A DNA stretch of 64,000 nt from JABJAG01 sp965222215 (GTDB lineage: Bacteria; Pseudomonadota; Alphaproteobacteria; UBA6615), in NCBI GenBank assembly GCA_965222215.1, contig OZ244931.1:992001-1056000 (forward strand), read 5' to 3'. Shown here piece by piece: positions 1-11,017 of this stretch. The notes below the pieces were generated by a model. That model saw only the letters and a list, made by a program, of their open reading frames with translations, had not been told where the DNA came from and ran no database searches. Within the stretch, counting starts at the first letter, position 1. Each line of letters begins with the position of its first letter. A program made the translations under genes and the position numbers.

Positions 1-2116
<2,116 letters not shown>

Positions 2117-2205
2117 GGAAAAGCACTCTCCGGATACGCGTTTTCGGGGAAGGTTGGACCGATCTTATCAGCCCGTGTGGCTTGATCCAAAATCAGAGCC
2201 CGGTG

Positions 2206-3342
2206 TCAGCCGCCGAACGATACCCCGTTTTCCTGCCGCCACTTGGCCGTCGCTTCCAGCGTCGCGAAGGGGCTGATCATCTCCGGATCGAACGGCATCG
2301 GTGCCTCGCCGCGGGACAGTTTTTTGGGCCATGAGGGATCGCCGATGGCGCCGCGGGCGATGGCGATGAGATCGGCCTCACCCTCGTCCAGCATCTGCTC
2401 GGCCTTCGTCGGGTCTTCCAGCTTGCCACAGGCGATCACGGGTATATCGGTAAACTTCTTCGCAAGGCCCGCCAGTGAATGGCCGCTGCCGAACTCTTCC
2501 CCGAACCCGGTGTGCGTGCTGATGTGCAGGAAGTCCGCGCCGTCCTCCGCCATCGCTGTGAAGATAGTCCGGGCGTCGTCCACGCCGCCCTCCCACTTGT
2601 AGGTGAAGTCATTCGACCGGCTCTGGCTCAGACGCATCCCCGCGATGCCCCGGCCCGCCACACCGGCAACGACAGCGCGCATAATCTCCCTATGGAAGCG
2701 CAGCCGGTTTTCCAGCGAGCCGCCGTACTCATCGGTGCGGGCGTTGGTACCGGGCGTGAGGAATTGCACCGGCAGGTAGCCGTTGGCGCCGTGGATTTCG
2801 ACGCCGTCGAACCCGGCATCCATGGCGTTGGCTGCGGCGATGCCGAAAGACGCGATGACCTCCTCGATCTCCGCCGGGGTCATTTCGCGCGGCATCCTGA
2901 AAGGGCCGTCCCCGTAGTAGCGTCCCGCCATTTCGCCGGCCGGCTGGACGGCGGAAGGCGCGACCGTCTCCTCTGTGTAGCGATTGTCCTGCACGAGCGC
3001 GCCCGCATGCATGATCTGCAGCAGGATGCGGCCCCCTTCGGCATGGACCGCCTCGGTAACGCGCCGCCAGCCTTCGACCTGTTCCGGCGTCGCGATGCCC
3101 GGCTGGTCGCGGTAGCCCTGGCTCTGCTTCGTGTCGGGATGGGTGCCCTCGGTGATCATGAGTCCGAATCCGCCACGCGCGAAAGCGGCGTAGTGTTCGG
3201 CCATCTGCGCCGTCGGCACGCCGTTTTCATCGGCGCTTATGCGCGTCATCGGCGCGACGACGCTGCGGTTCGGCAGGTCGTATCCGTTCAACCGGAACGG
3301 GGAAAGGATGTGTCGCCAGGTGGCAACGCCTCTTCCGTTCAT
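2206..3342 (-). CDS. NADH:flavin oxidoreductase, Old Yellow Enzyme family
   Basis: A (beta/alpha)8 FMN oxidoreductase of about 378 residues. The N-terminal LSPFRLNGYDLPNRSVVAPM block, the substrate-binding HGANGYL motif and the FLTPGTNARTDEYGGSLENR block are hallmarks of the Old Yellow Enzyme/2-enoate reductase family, which reduces activated C=C bonds or related electrophiles with NAD(P)H. I chose ATG at 3342. An in-frame TTG at 3354 has AGGA only about one base upstream, which is too close. The gene follows the NYN/LOTUS gene at 3351 on the same strand within about ten bases, so they probably share a transcript. No Fe-S domain is present, so it is the single-domain type. Substrate unknown. 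Confidence 0.9.
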   Translation of the reverse strand: MNGRGVATWRHILSPFRLNGYDLPNRSVVAPMTRISADENGVPTAQMAEHYAAFARGGFGLMITEGTHPDTKQSQGYRDQPGIATPEQVEGWRRVTEAVHAEGGRILLQIMHAGALVQDNRYTEETVAPSAVQPAGEMAGRYYGDGPFRMPREMTPAEIEEVIASFGIAAANAMDAGFDGVEIHGANGYLPVQFLTPGTNARTDEYGGSLENRLRFHREIMRAVVAGVAGRGIAGMRLSQSRSNDFTYKWEGGVDDARTIFTAMAEDGADFLHISTHTGFGEEFGSGHSLAGLAKKFTDIPVIACGKLEDPTKAEQMLDEGEADLIAIARGAIGDPSWPKKLSRGEAPMPFDPEMISPFATLEATAKWRQENGVSFGG

Positions 3343-3350
3343 GTGCTCAC

Positions 3351-4190
3351 TCAATCCTTGCCGTTGGCCATCCGGAGCAGATAGCCGCCCGAACGATCGT
3401 CCATTTCCAGGTCGAGCAGACCGCGGTCTTCGGCCTCCTCCAGCAGGTCGCTGAAGGCGCGGAAGCCGTAGTAGCTTTCGTTGAAGCCGGGGCGGCGGCG
3501 TTTGAGGGTCTGCTTGACCATCGAGCCCCAGATCGGCTCACCGCGTTCGGACGCGAGCGCTTCCGCGGTCTCCATGACCAGCTCGATCGCCTCATCCACC
3601 GTGCCAGTACCCTTGTCTTCGGCCTCGGCCTCGCTCGGGCTCTTCTCCGGCTTCGGTGCACCGGCAGGCTTTTTCGACCCTTTCCGGCGTGGCTTTGGCC
3701 GGTCGCTGGCGCGCACCAGGTCGTCGTAGAAGATGAACTCGTCGCAGTTGTTCATCAGCAGATCGGAGGTGCTGTTCTTCACGCCGACGCCGATCACCGT
3801 CTTGTCGTTCTCGCGCAGCTTGCTGACGAGCGGGGAGAAATCGGAATCGCCGCTGATGATCACGAAGGTGTCGATGTGTTCCTTCGTGTAGCAAAGGTCG
3901 AGGGCGTCGACGACCATGTGGATATCGGCAGAGTTCTTTCCCGACTGGCGGGTGTGGGGAATCTCGATCAGCTCGAACGCCGCGTCGTGCATGACCGCCT
4001 TGAATTCTTTGTAGCGGTCCCAGTCGCAATAGGCCTTCTTGGCCACGATGCTGCCCTTGACCAGCAGGCGTTCGAGGACGAGGCCGATCTCGAATTTCGG
4101 GAACTTCACTTCGCGCACGCCGAGCGCGACATTCTCGAAATCGCAGAACAGGGCCAGGCTGGTGTTGGCGTCGTTATCGTTGCGGCTCAT
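3351..4190 (-). CDS. NYN (LabA/DUF88-like) domain protein with C-terminal OST-HTH/LOTUS domain
   Basis: 279 residues. Residues about 10-150 form a NYN/PIN-like nuclease fold: LALFCDFENVALG gives the first acidic cluster, DIHMVVDALDL the second and VIISGDSDFSPLV the third, with the expected Asp residues kept. A low-complexity Lys/Pro/Glu linker follows. The last 80 residues (AIELVMETAEALASE to GGYLLRM) match the OST-HTH/LOTUS domain linked to RNA binding. Family knowledge suggests RNA cleavage or RNA handling; no substrate is shown. ATG at 4190 has AAGGAA eight bases upstream and is preferred to the in-frame ATG at 4226. Confidence 0.88.
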   Translation of the reverse strand: MSRNDNDANTSLALFCDFENVALGVREVKFPKFEIGLVLERLLVKGSIVAKKAYCDWDRYKEFKAVMHDAAFELIEIPHTRQSGKNSADIHMVVDALDLCYTKEHIDTFVIISGDSDFSPLVSKLRENDKTVIGVGVKNSTSDLLMNNCDEFIFYDDLVRASDRPKPRRKGSKKPAGAPKPEKSPSEAEAEDKGTGTVDEAIELVMETAEALASERGEPIWGSMVKQTLKRRRPGFNESYYGFRAFSDLLEEAEDRGLLDLEMDDRSGGYLLRMANGKD

Positions 4191-4385
4191 GGAATTCCTT
4201 CCGGATGGAGGGGTTGTGTCGTGCACTGTTTCCGTTCGGGCTTTATGAAGGTGCGCGGTGCAAATTTGTAGTGTGGATCTGCGTCGGCCGGTTTCAACAT
4301 GCTATCTTCGGGGTTTGTCGGTCTCCGGATTGTTCCCGGTTAAGTAATCCCTGACCGGTCGCCGTGTTCTGCACAGGAGAAAACA

Positions 4386-4766
4386 ATGTTCTCACATATC
4401 ATGATCGGCGCGGACGACCTGTCCGTCGCGAAGAAATTCTACGATGCGGTTCTCGGCGCGGTCGGCGTGCCGGAAGGCAAGCTCGACCCGAAAGGACGGC
4501 TGTTCTACCGGACCGACACGGGCGTGTTCGCCGTCTCGGTGCCCATCGACGGCGAACCGGCGACCGGCGCCAACGGCGGCACGATCGGGTTCACCTGCGA
4601 CAATCCGGAAATGGCCGACGCATGGCACGCGGCCGGCGTGGCCAACGGTGGCGTAACCTGCGAGGACCCGCCCGGCTGGCGCGAGAGCGCGGCGGGCGGC
4701 CAGATCTACCTAGCCTACCTGCGCGATCCCTGCGGCAACAAGATCTGCGGCCTGCATCGCCCTTAG
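4386..4766 (+). CDS. VOC (glyoxalase/bleomycin-resistance fold) family protein
   Basis: 126 residues forming one vicinal-oxygen-chelate module pair. It starts MFSHIMIGADDLSVAKKFYDAVLG, the usual first beta-alpha unit, and ends AYLRDPCGNKICGLHRP, the usual metal-site Asp-Pro-x-Gly-Asn strand. Such proteins bind a divalent metal and act as lyases, dioxygenases or resistance proteins; the sequence does not decide which. AGGAG lies eight bases before the ATG. It stands alone between the divergent NYN gene and the convergent tRNA-Val. Confidence 0.88.
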   Translation: MFSHIMIGADDLSVAKKFYDAVLGAVGVPEGKLDPKGRLFYRTDTGVFAVSVPIDGEPATGANGGTIGFTCDNPEMADAWHAAGVANGGVTCEDPPGWRESAAGGQIYLAYLRDPCGNKICGLHRP

Positions 4767-4798
4767 CTCAAGCGGCTGTCTGGTGATTTGAGAGGGAA

Positions 4799-4873
4799 TG
4801 GTGGGCGCGGCTGGGATTGAACCAGCGACCCCTGCCGTGTGAAGGCAGTGCTCTCCCGCTGAGCTACGCGCCC
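4799..4873 (-). tRNA. tRNA-Val (anticodon CAC)
   Basis: The minus strand folds into a full cloverleaf: acceptor GGGCGCG/CGCGCCC, D arm GCTC-AGCGGGA-GAGC, anticodon stem CTGCC/GGCAG with loop TTCACAC (anticodon CAC), and T arm GCTGG-TTCAATC-CCAGC. The CCA end is encoded (4799-4801). Confidence 0.97.
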
Positions 4874-4998
4874 GTTCCATCGGGACGCGGACCTATAGGG
4901 CGGGCGGCTCGGCGGTGTCAAGCGCACCCGCAAGCCCTTGAAATCGCCACGATTGCGGTTGAAATAGGCGGGCTGGTTTCGATGGTTGGAGCTTCGGC

Positions 4999-5871
4999 AT
5001 GTCGCGCACGCTATGGAAAACGTTGCCGGGACCGCTTCTCGCGGCTGTGCTGGCGTTTCCGGCGGCGGCGTCCGACGGGCAGGCGCTGGCCGTGCGCCCG
5101 CCGGAACCCGGCGCGCGTGACCTGTCCGGCTTTTCGCTCACCTACGATGTCTACACCGGTGGTTTCCGGGCGCTCCGGCTGGATTTCGCCGTCGCGTTCG
5201 ACGGCGTGACGCCGGACTACCGGACCGATATCTCCATGGAAACGTCGGGCCTGATCGGCTTCATGTTCAACTGGCGCTTCGACGCCATGAGCAACGGGGC
5301 GTGGCGCGGGAGCGAGATCGAGCCGGTGCGTTACCACACCGCCAACGTCTGGCGCGGCAACGAACGCGAGGTGGCCATCGACTATAAGGACGGGGTCGCG
5401 GCGAAGGTGTCCGCGGTGCCGCCCTATAGCGAAGATGACATGAAGAAGGTCTCGACCGAGATGATCCCGGGCGCGGTCGACCCGACCAGCGCGGTGACGG
5501 CGCTCGTGCTGACCAGCGCCATTGACGGAACCTGCAGGCCGACGACCGCGATTTATGACGGCCGGCGGCGCTATGACGCCAACATGACCCCGCTCGCGCC
5601 GCGCAAGCTCAAGCGCAGCGCGCAGGCGCCGTTCGTGGGCCATGCGGAAGGCTGCAAGCTCACCTTCAAGCGCATTGCCGGCTTCAAGCCACGCAAGAAG
5701 CGAATGCAGGACCTGGAGGTCGACGTCTGGCTTGCCGACATCGGCGCCGGGCTTGGCCGATTGCCCGTGCGGCTGGAGTTGCTGACGCCGTGGGGCGACG
5801 GTTTTGCGCACCTGGTTCGCGCGCGGGATTCGAGCGGCGCACTGGTCTTTGGAGAACCCGAAGACGATTGA
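4999..5871 (+). CDS. DUF3108 domain-containing exported protein
   Basis: 290 residues. The N-terminus (MSRTLWKTLPGPLLAAVLAFPAAAS) is a signal peptide with an AxA-type cleavage site near residue 25. The mature part opens with SGFSLTYDVYTGGFRALRLD and has the repeated beta-strand pattern of DUF3108, a periplasmic family of unknown function common in Proteobacteria. GGAG sits about ten bases before the ATG. It lies upstream of glmU on the same strand but 125 bases away, so a shared transcript is possible, not shown. Confidence 0.85.
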   Translation: MSRTLWKTLPGPLLAAVLAFPAAASDGQALAVRPPEPGARDLSGFSLTYDVYTGGFRALRLDFAVAFDGVTPDYRTDISMETSGLIGFMFNWRFDAMSNGAWRGSEIEPVRYHTANVWRGNEREVAIDYKDGVAAKVSAVPPYSEDDMKKVSTEMIPGAVDPTSAVTALVLTSAIDGTCRPTTAIYDGRRRYDANMTPLAPRKLKRSAQAPFVGHAEGCKLTFKRIAGFKPRKKRMQDLEVDVWLADIGAGLGRLPVRLELLTPWGDGFAHLVRARDSSGALVFGEPEDD

Positions 5872-5996
5872 GGCGTGGGCTTTTCGGCGTCGCAACAATC
5901 GGGAACAATTCGTGACTTGGTGCGATTCCGTCGCCTGTGCAATTTTCCGCCCGTTATGCGGAATTTTTCCGCCCGTCTTGCCGTTGAATCTCGCTC

Positions 5997-7346
5997 ATGA
6001 CCGACACGCCGATCGCCGTTGTGATTCTCGCCGCCGGTAAGGGGACCCGGATGAAGTCCGGGTTGCCCAAGGTGATGCACAAGGTTGCCGGACGCCCGAT
6101 GATCGCGCACCTGCTGGATACGGTGTCCGAGTTGCCGCCCGACAAGGTGGTGGTCGTGGTCGGGCCGGATATGGATGTGGTGACGGAAGCGGTCGCGCCG
6201 CACCCGACCTGTATCCAGGAAACCCGAGACGGCACCGGCGGCGCGGTGAAGGCCGCGCAGGCCGAACTCGAGGGTTTCGACGGCACCGTGCTTGTGCTCT
6301 ACGGCGACACGCCGCTGGTCCGGGCCGGGACGATGCGTGCGGCGGCGGCGGCCTGCGCGCCATCAGACCATGGAGGCGGCGGCGCGGCGGTCTCGGTGCT
6401 TGGGTTCCGCCCGGCGCACTTCCACCAGTACGGCCGGCTGATCACGAACGCTGACGGCGGGTTGGACGCCATTGTCGAGGCGAAGGACGCCTCGCCGGAG
6501 GAGCTGGAGGTCAATCTCTGCAACTCCGGGGTGATGGCGTTCGACGGGCGGCACCTGATCGGGCTGCTCGACCGGCTCGATACCAACAACGCCAAGAATG
6601 AGTACTACCTGACCGAGACGGTGGCGCTCGCGCGCGCGGACGGGCTGTCCGCGGCGGTGGTCGAGGGCGAGGAAGCGGAACTTCTCGGCGTGAACTCGCG
6701 CACCGACCTGGCGCTTGCCGAGGCGGTGGTTCAGGAGGATTTGCGGACCCGTGCGATGGACAACGGCGCGACCCTCGTCGATCCCGGCACGGTCTGGTTC
6801 CATCATGACACGGAGCTGGGCCAGGATGTAGTCGTAGGGCCGAACGTGGTCTTCGGACCCGGCGTGACGGTGGCCGACGATGTCGAGATCCGCGCGTTCA
6901 GCCATCTGGAGGGCGCGACGGTCGAATCCGGCGCGGTCATCGGCCCCTATGCGCGGCTGCGCCCGGGCGCGAAGATCGGCGTCGGCGCCCATGTCGGGAA
7001 TTTCGTCGAAATCAAGAACGCCGACCTTGGCGCGGGCGCGAAGGCGAACCACCTGACCTATATCGGCGATGCGGATATTGGCGCGAAGACCAACATCGGG
7101 GCCGGCACCATCACCTGCAACTATGACGGCTTCGGCAAGTACCGCACGACCATCGGCGATGCGGCTTTCATCGGTTCGAATTCGGCGCTGGTGGCGCCCG
7201 TCACCATCGGCGACGGTGCGATCGTCGCGGCGGGCAGCACGATCTCGCGTGATGTGGAGGCGGATGCGCTCTCCATCGAACGCGCGCCGCAGGAAGACAA
7301 GCCCGGCTGGGCGGCGAAGTTCCGCAAGCTGAAGGCGAAAGGCTGA
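5997..7346 (+). CDS. glmU: Bifunctional UDP-GlcNAc pyrophosphorylase / glucosamine-1-phosphate N-acetyltransferase
   Basis: 449 residues, the normal length. The N-terminal nucleotidyltransferase domain carries VVILAAGKGTRMKSGLPKVM with the G-x-G-T-R-M loop and Lys, and YGDTPLV for metal binding. After about residue 235 come hexapeptide repeats of a left-handed beta-helix, including GNFVEIKNADLG and NIGAGTITCNYDGF, the acetyltransferase site. It makes UDP-N-acetylglucosamine for peptidoglycan and lipopolysaccharide. It ends four bases before glmS, so the two genes that supply amino-sugar precursors are one operon. Confidence 0.98.
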   Translation: MTDTPIAVVILAAGKGTRMKSGLPKVMHKVAGRPMIAHLLDTVSELPPDKVVVVVGPDMDVVTEAVAPHPTCIQETRDGTGGAVKAAQAELEGFDGTVLVLYGDTPLVRAGTMRAAAAACAPSDHGGGGAAVSVLGFRPAHFHQYGRLITNADGGLDAIVEAKDASPEELEVNLCNSGVMAFDGRHLIGLLDRLDTNNAKNEYYLTETVALARADGLSAAVVEGEEAELLGVNSRTDLALAEAVVQEDLRTRAMDNGATLVDPGTVWFHHDTELGQDVVVGPNVVFGPGVTVADDVEIRAFSHLEGATVESGAVIGPYARLRPGAKIGVGAHVGNFVEIKNADLGAGAKANHLTYIGDADIGAKTNIGAGTITCNYDGFGKYRTTIGDAAFIGSNSALVAPVTIGDGAIVAAGSTISRDVEADALSIERAPQEDKPGWAAKFRKLKAKG

Positions 7347-7350
7347 AGGC

Positions 7351-9174
7351 ATGTGCGGGATTATCGGCATTCTCGGCCATGACGATGCGGCACCGCGCCT
7401 TCTTGAAGGTCTGAAACGGCTCGAATACCGGGGCTACGATTCCGCCGGTATCGCGACGCTGGTAAACGGCTCTATCGACCGGCGCCGGGCCGAGGGCAAA
7501 CTGGTTAACCTGGAAAGCCGTCTTGACGAAATGCCGCTCGCCGGCGACGCGGGGATCGGCCACACCCGCTGGGCGACCCACGGCGTACCCAACGAGAACA
7601 ACGCCCACCCGCATGCCACGGCGCGCGTTGCGGTCGTGCACAACGGCATCATCGAAAATTTCCAGGAGCTGCGCGCCGAACTGGTCGAGGCCGGTTGCAG
7701 CTTCGAGAGCGACACCGACACCGAAGCCATCGTCGCGCTGCTGAGCCGCGAACTGGAAGCGGGGGCCACGCCTCGTGAGGCGGTGGCACGAACCCTGCCG
7801 CGCCTCCACGGCGCGTTTGCGCTGGCCATCGTGTTCGCGGGTGAGCATGACATGATGATCGGCGCGCGCCGGGGCAGCCCGCTGGCGATCGGCTATGGCG
7901 ACGGCGAGATGTTCGTCGGCTCCGACGCGCTGGCGCTCGCACCGCTGACCAAGCGGATCAGTTATCTGGAAGAGGGCGACTGGGCGGTCATTACCCGGGC
8001 CGGCGCCGAGGTCTTCGATGAGGACGGCGACCCCGTCGAGCGCGCGGTCCGCGAGACGGAGCTGTCCGGCGCGCTGATCGGCAAGGGCAACTACGACCAC
8101 TTCATGCAGAAGGAAATCTTCGAGCAGCCCGCTGTGGTCGGCGACACCCTGCAATCCTTCATCAATCCAACGACCCGGGAGATCGGTCTGCCCGACCTGC
8201 CGTTCGACTTCGCGGACGTGCCGCGCATGACCGTCATTGCGTGCGGCACCGCCTGCTACGCGGGCTGGGTCGGGAAGTACTGGCTGGAGACCATTGCGCG
8301 CATCCCGGTCGAGATCGACGTGGCGTCGGAGTTCCGATATCGCGAAGCGCCGCTGCCCGAGGGCGGGGTGGCGCTGTTCGTCAGCCAGTCGGGCGAGACC
8401 GCCGACACGCTGGCTGCGCTGCGCCACTGCCGCGACCAGGGCCAGCACATTGTCTCGGTCGTCAATGTCGGTGAAAGCTCGATCGCGCGGGAATCCGATG
8501 TCGTCCTGCCGACCCTGGCGGGGCCTGAGATCGGCGTCGCATCGACCAAGGCGTTCACGACCCAGCTCGCGGTGCTGGCCTGCTTCGCCATCGCGGCGGC
8601 GAAGGCGCGGGGCGCCATCAGCGCGGATCGTGCCGCCGAACTCGCGGGCGCGCTGACGGAGGTGCCGTCGCGCATGACTGAAGTGCTCAATCACGACGAG
8701 GCGCTGCGGGCGATCGCGAAAGACGTCGCGAAGGCGCGAGACGTACTCTACCTCGGGCGCGGCACCGCATTCCCGCTCGCCATGGAAGGCGCGCTGAAGC
8801 TCAAGGAAATTTCCTACATCCACGCCGAAGGCTACGCCGCGGGCGAGATGAAACACGGTCCTATCGCGCTGATCGACGAGGATGTGCCCGTCATCGTGCT
8901 CGCGCCCGGCGACGCGCTGTTCGACAAGACGCTGTCGAATGTCGAGGAAGTCATCGCGCGCGGCGGCAAGGTCGTGTTCATATCGGATCGCGAGGGGCTG
9001 CGCCGGCTCGCGGACAAGGCCTTTGCGGCGGTCGAGATGCCAGATGTGGACCCTTTTGTCGCGCCACTGCTCTATTCGATCCCGATCCAGCTGCTCGCCT
9101 ATCACACGGCGGTCGCCAAGGGTACGGACGTCGACCAGCCCCGAAATCTCGCCAAGAGCGTCACGGTCGAATAG
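7351..9174 (+). CDS. glmS: Glutamine--fructose-6-phosphate aminotransferase (isomerizing)
   Basis: 607 residues, full length. The start MCGIIGILGHDDAAP gives the catalytic Cys2 after Met removal (class II glutamine amidotransferase), and RLEYRGYDSAGIAT is the glutaminase signature. Two SIS sugar-isomerase domains follow (near residues 285-425 and 455-590), the first with the ACGTACYAG and SQSGETADT loops. The C-terminal DQPRNLAKSVTVE tail is the conserved end. It converts fructose-6-phosphate and glutamine to glucosamine-6-phosphate and acts just upstream of GlmU in the same pathway. I see no glmS ribozyme in the four-base gap after glmU. Confidence 0.98.
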   Translation: MCGIIGILGHDDAAPRLLEGLKRLEYRGYDSAGIATLVNGSIDRRRAEGKLVNLESRLDEMPLAGDAGIGHTRWATHGVPNENNAHPHATARVAVVHNGIIENFQELRAELVEAGCSFESDTDTEAIVALLSRELEAGATPREAVARTLPRLHGAFALAIVFAGEHDMMIGARRGSPLAIGYGDGEMFVGSDALALAPLTKRISYLEEGDWAVITRAGAEVFDEDGDPVERAVRETELSGALIGKGNYDHFMQKEIFEQPAVVGDTLQSFINPTTREIGLPDLPFDFADVPRMTVIACGTACYAGWVGKYWLETIARIPVEIDVASEFRYREAPLPEGGVALFVSQSGETADTLAALRHCRDQGQHIVSVVNVGESSIARESDVVLPTLAGPEIGVASTKAFTTQLAVLACFAIAAAKARGAISADRAAELAGALTEVPSRMTEVLNHDEALRAIAKDVAKARDVLYLGRGTAFPLAMEGALKLKEISYIHAEGYAAGEMKHGPIALIDEDVPVIVLAPGDALFDKTLSNVEEVIARGGKVVFISDREGLRRLADKAFAAVEMPDVDPFVAPLLYSIPIQLLAYHTAVAKGTDVDQPRNLAKSVTVE

Positions 9175-9182
9175 GGCGCGTA

Positions 9183-9298
9183 CAGGCTTTTACGCCTGAA
9201 TTTCCAACTTTCGATATGTGTACCGCCAAACTTCGCTAAACTGCGAGGCAGCGAAGTTTGTTCCATGCGTATCCAGGGGGAACGCCGTTTGGCGTTTT
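9183..9298 (+). promoter_or_regulatory. Three-hairpin leader before the acetolactate-synthase-like gene
   Basis: The 132-base gap before the ThDP enzyme holds three inverted repeats: CAGGC/GCCTG (9183-9198), a perfect 11-bp repeat CAAACTTCGCT/AGCGAAGTTTG with a 12-base loop (9227-9260), and AACGCC-GTTT-GGCGTT followed by a short T run (9281-9299). The last ends about eight bases before the ATG and abuts the AGGGGGAA ribosome-binding site. A glmS terminator or a regulatory leader are both possible. Confidence 0.45.
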
Positions 9299-9306
9299 AG
9301 GGGGAA

Positions 9307-10959
9307 ATGACCAAAGCATCTGATCTGTTCATCGAGTGTCTGGAAGAAGAGGGCTGCGAGTACATCTTCGGCATCCCGGGCGAGGAAAACCTGGATTTCC
9401 TGGATTCTCTGTCGCGGTCCAAGAAGATCAAGCTGGTGCTGACCCGGCACGAGCAGGGCGCGGGCTTCATGGCCTCGGTCTACGGCCGGCTGACGGGCAA
9501 GACCGGCGTGTGCCTGTCGACCCTCGGGCCGGGCGCGACGAACTTCACCACCGCGGCGGCCTATGCCCAGCTCGGCGGCATGCCGATGCTTATGATCACC
9601 GGCCAGAAGCCGGTGAAGACCTCCAAGCAGGGCCGGTTCCAGATCCTCGACGTTGTCGACATGATGGGGCCGATCACCAAATACGCGACCCAGATCGTTG
9701 CGGGTGACAATATCCCCAGCCGCGTGCGCGAGGCCTTCCGCATCGCCGAGGAAGAAAAGCCGGGCGCGACCCACATCGAACTGCCCGAGGATATTGCGGA
9801 CGAACAGACCGACGAGCGCCCGTTGAAGGCATCTTCGGTGCGCCGCCCGACGGCGGAAGAGAAGTCGATCATCCGGGCGCTGGAGAAGATCCACGCGGCC
9901 AAGTCGCCGATCCTGGTGATCGGCGCGGGCGGCAACCGGAAGCTGACCTCGAAGATGCTCTCGATCTTCATCGAGAAGACTGGCATTCCCTTCGTGACCA
10001 CCCAGCTCGGCAAAGGCGTGGTCGATGAGCGCCATCCGCTGTTCATGGGCTGTGCGGCCCTGTCAGCGGGCGACTACGTTCACAAGGCGCTCGAGGCGGC
10101 CGACCTGATCATCAATGTCGGCCATGATGTCATCGAGAAACCGCCCTTCTTCATGGAACAGGGCGGTACGGAAGTCATCCATATCTCCTACAACACGGCC
10201 GAGGTCGACCCGGTCTACTTCCCGCAGGTCGAGGTGATCGGCGATATCGGAAACTCGATCTGGCAGCTCAAGAACGGGGTGAAGAAGAAGGAGGAAGCCG
10301 GCTGGGACTTCTCGCGGATGATGGAGGTCAAGGTTCACGGCGACGCGCAACTTGCCGAAGGCAGGGACGACATGCGCTTCCCGATCTATCCACAGCACCT
10401 CGTCGGCCAGATCCGCGACGCGATGCCCGACGACGGCATGATTTGCCTCGACAACGGCGTGTACAAGATCTGGTTCGCGCGGAACTATCCGGCCTATCAG
10501 CCGAACACCGTGCTGCTCGATAACGCGCTCGCCACCATGGGCGCCGGCCTGCCGTCGGCGATGGCGGCGCACCTGGTCTATCCCGAGCGCAAGGTCATGG
10601 CGATCTGCGGCGACGGCGGTTTCATGATGAACAGCCAGGAGCTGGAGACGGCGGTCCGCGAGAAGATGAACATCGCCGTCCTGATCCTGAACGACAGCTC
10701 CTACGGCATGATCCGCTGGAAGCAGGCGAATATGGGCCTGAAGGACTGGGGCCTCGAATACGGCAACCCGGATTTCGTGAAATACGCCGAGAGCTACGGC
10801 GCCATCGGTCACCGCGTCGCATCCGCCGGGGAACTGCCGGAGATTATCGACACCGCGCTGACGACGCCGGGCGTGCATCTGATCGACTGTCCGGTCGACT
10901 ACTCGGAGAACGACCAGATCCTGAACGTCGACATCAAGGAACGCTCGGCGGCCATTTGA
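9307..10959 (+). CDS. Acetolactate synthase large subunit-like ThDP-dependent enzyme
   Basis: 550 residues with the three ThDP-enzyme domains. The N-terminal domain has RHEQGAGFMA with the catalytic glutamate and STLGPGATNF. The C-terminal domain has the ThDP/Mg motif GDGGFMMNSQELETAVREKMN closing with NDSSYGM. The sequence resembles the AlsS-type catabolic enzymes, which need no regulatory subunit, and no ilvN-like gene follows. It probably condenses pyruvate with itself or with another oxo-acid or aldehyde. The gene behind it is an aldehyde dehydrogenase on the same strand, so a joint role in 2-oxo-acid or aldehyde metabolism is an inference. Confidence 0.88.
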   Translation: MTKASDLFIECLEEEGCEYIFGIPGEENLDFLDSLSRSKKIKLVLTRHEQGAGFMASVYGRLTGKTGVCLSTLGPGATNFTTAAAYAQLGGMPMLMITGQKPVKTSKQGRFQILDVVDMMGPITKYATQIVAGDNIPSRVREAFRIAEEEKPGATHIELPEDIADEQTDERPLKASSVRRPTAEEKSIIRALEKIHAAKSPILVIGAGGNRKLTSKMLSIFIEKTGIPFVTTQLGKGVVDERHPLFMGCAALSAGDYVHKALEAADLIINVGHDVIEKPPFFMEQGGTEVIHISYNTAEVDPVYFPQVEVIGDIGNSIWQLKNGVKKKEEAGWDFSRMMEVKVHGDAQLAEGRDDMRFPIYPQHLVGQIRDAMPDDGMICLDNGVYKIWFARNYPAYQPNTVLLDNALATMGAGLPSAMAAHLVYPERKVMAICGDGGFMMNSQELETAVREKMNIAVLILNDSSYGMIRWKQANMGLKDWGLEYGNPDFVKYAESYGAIGHRVASAGELPEIIDTALTTPGVHLIDCPVDYSENDQILNVDIKERSAAI

Positions 10960-11017
10960 GCGCGCCCGCGGGTTTCGTCAACACGGCATCGCTGACACAG
11001 AGGGGCATGACAGGGTC

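Noticed and set aside
7347..7350. glmS ribozyme or riboswitch before glmS
   Set aside because: There are only four bases between glmU and glmS, too few for such an element.
7201..9105. 634-codon open frame on the minus strand
   Set aside because: Antisense shadow of glmU and glmS, which are certain genes.
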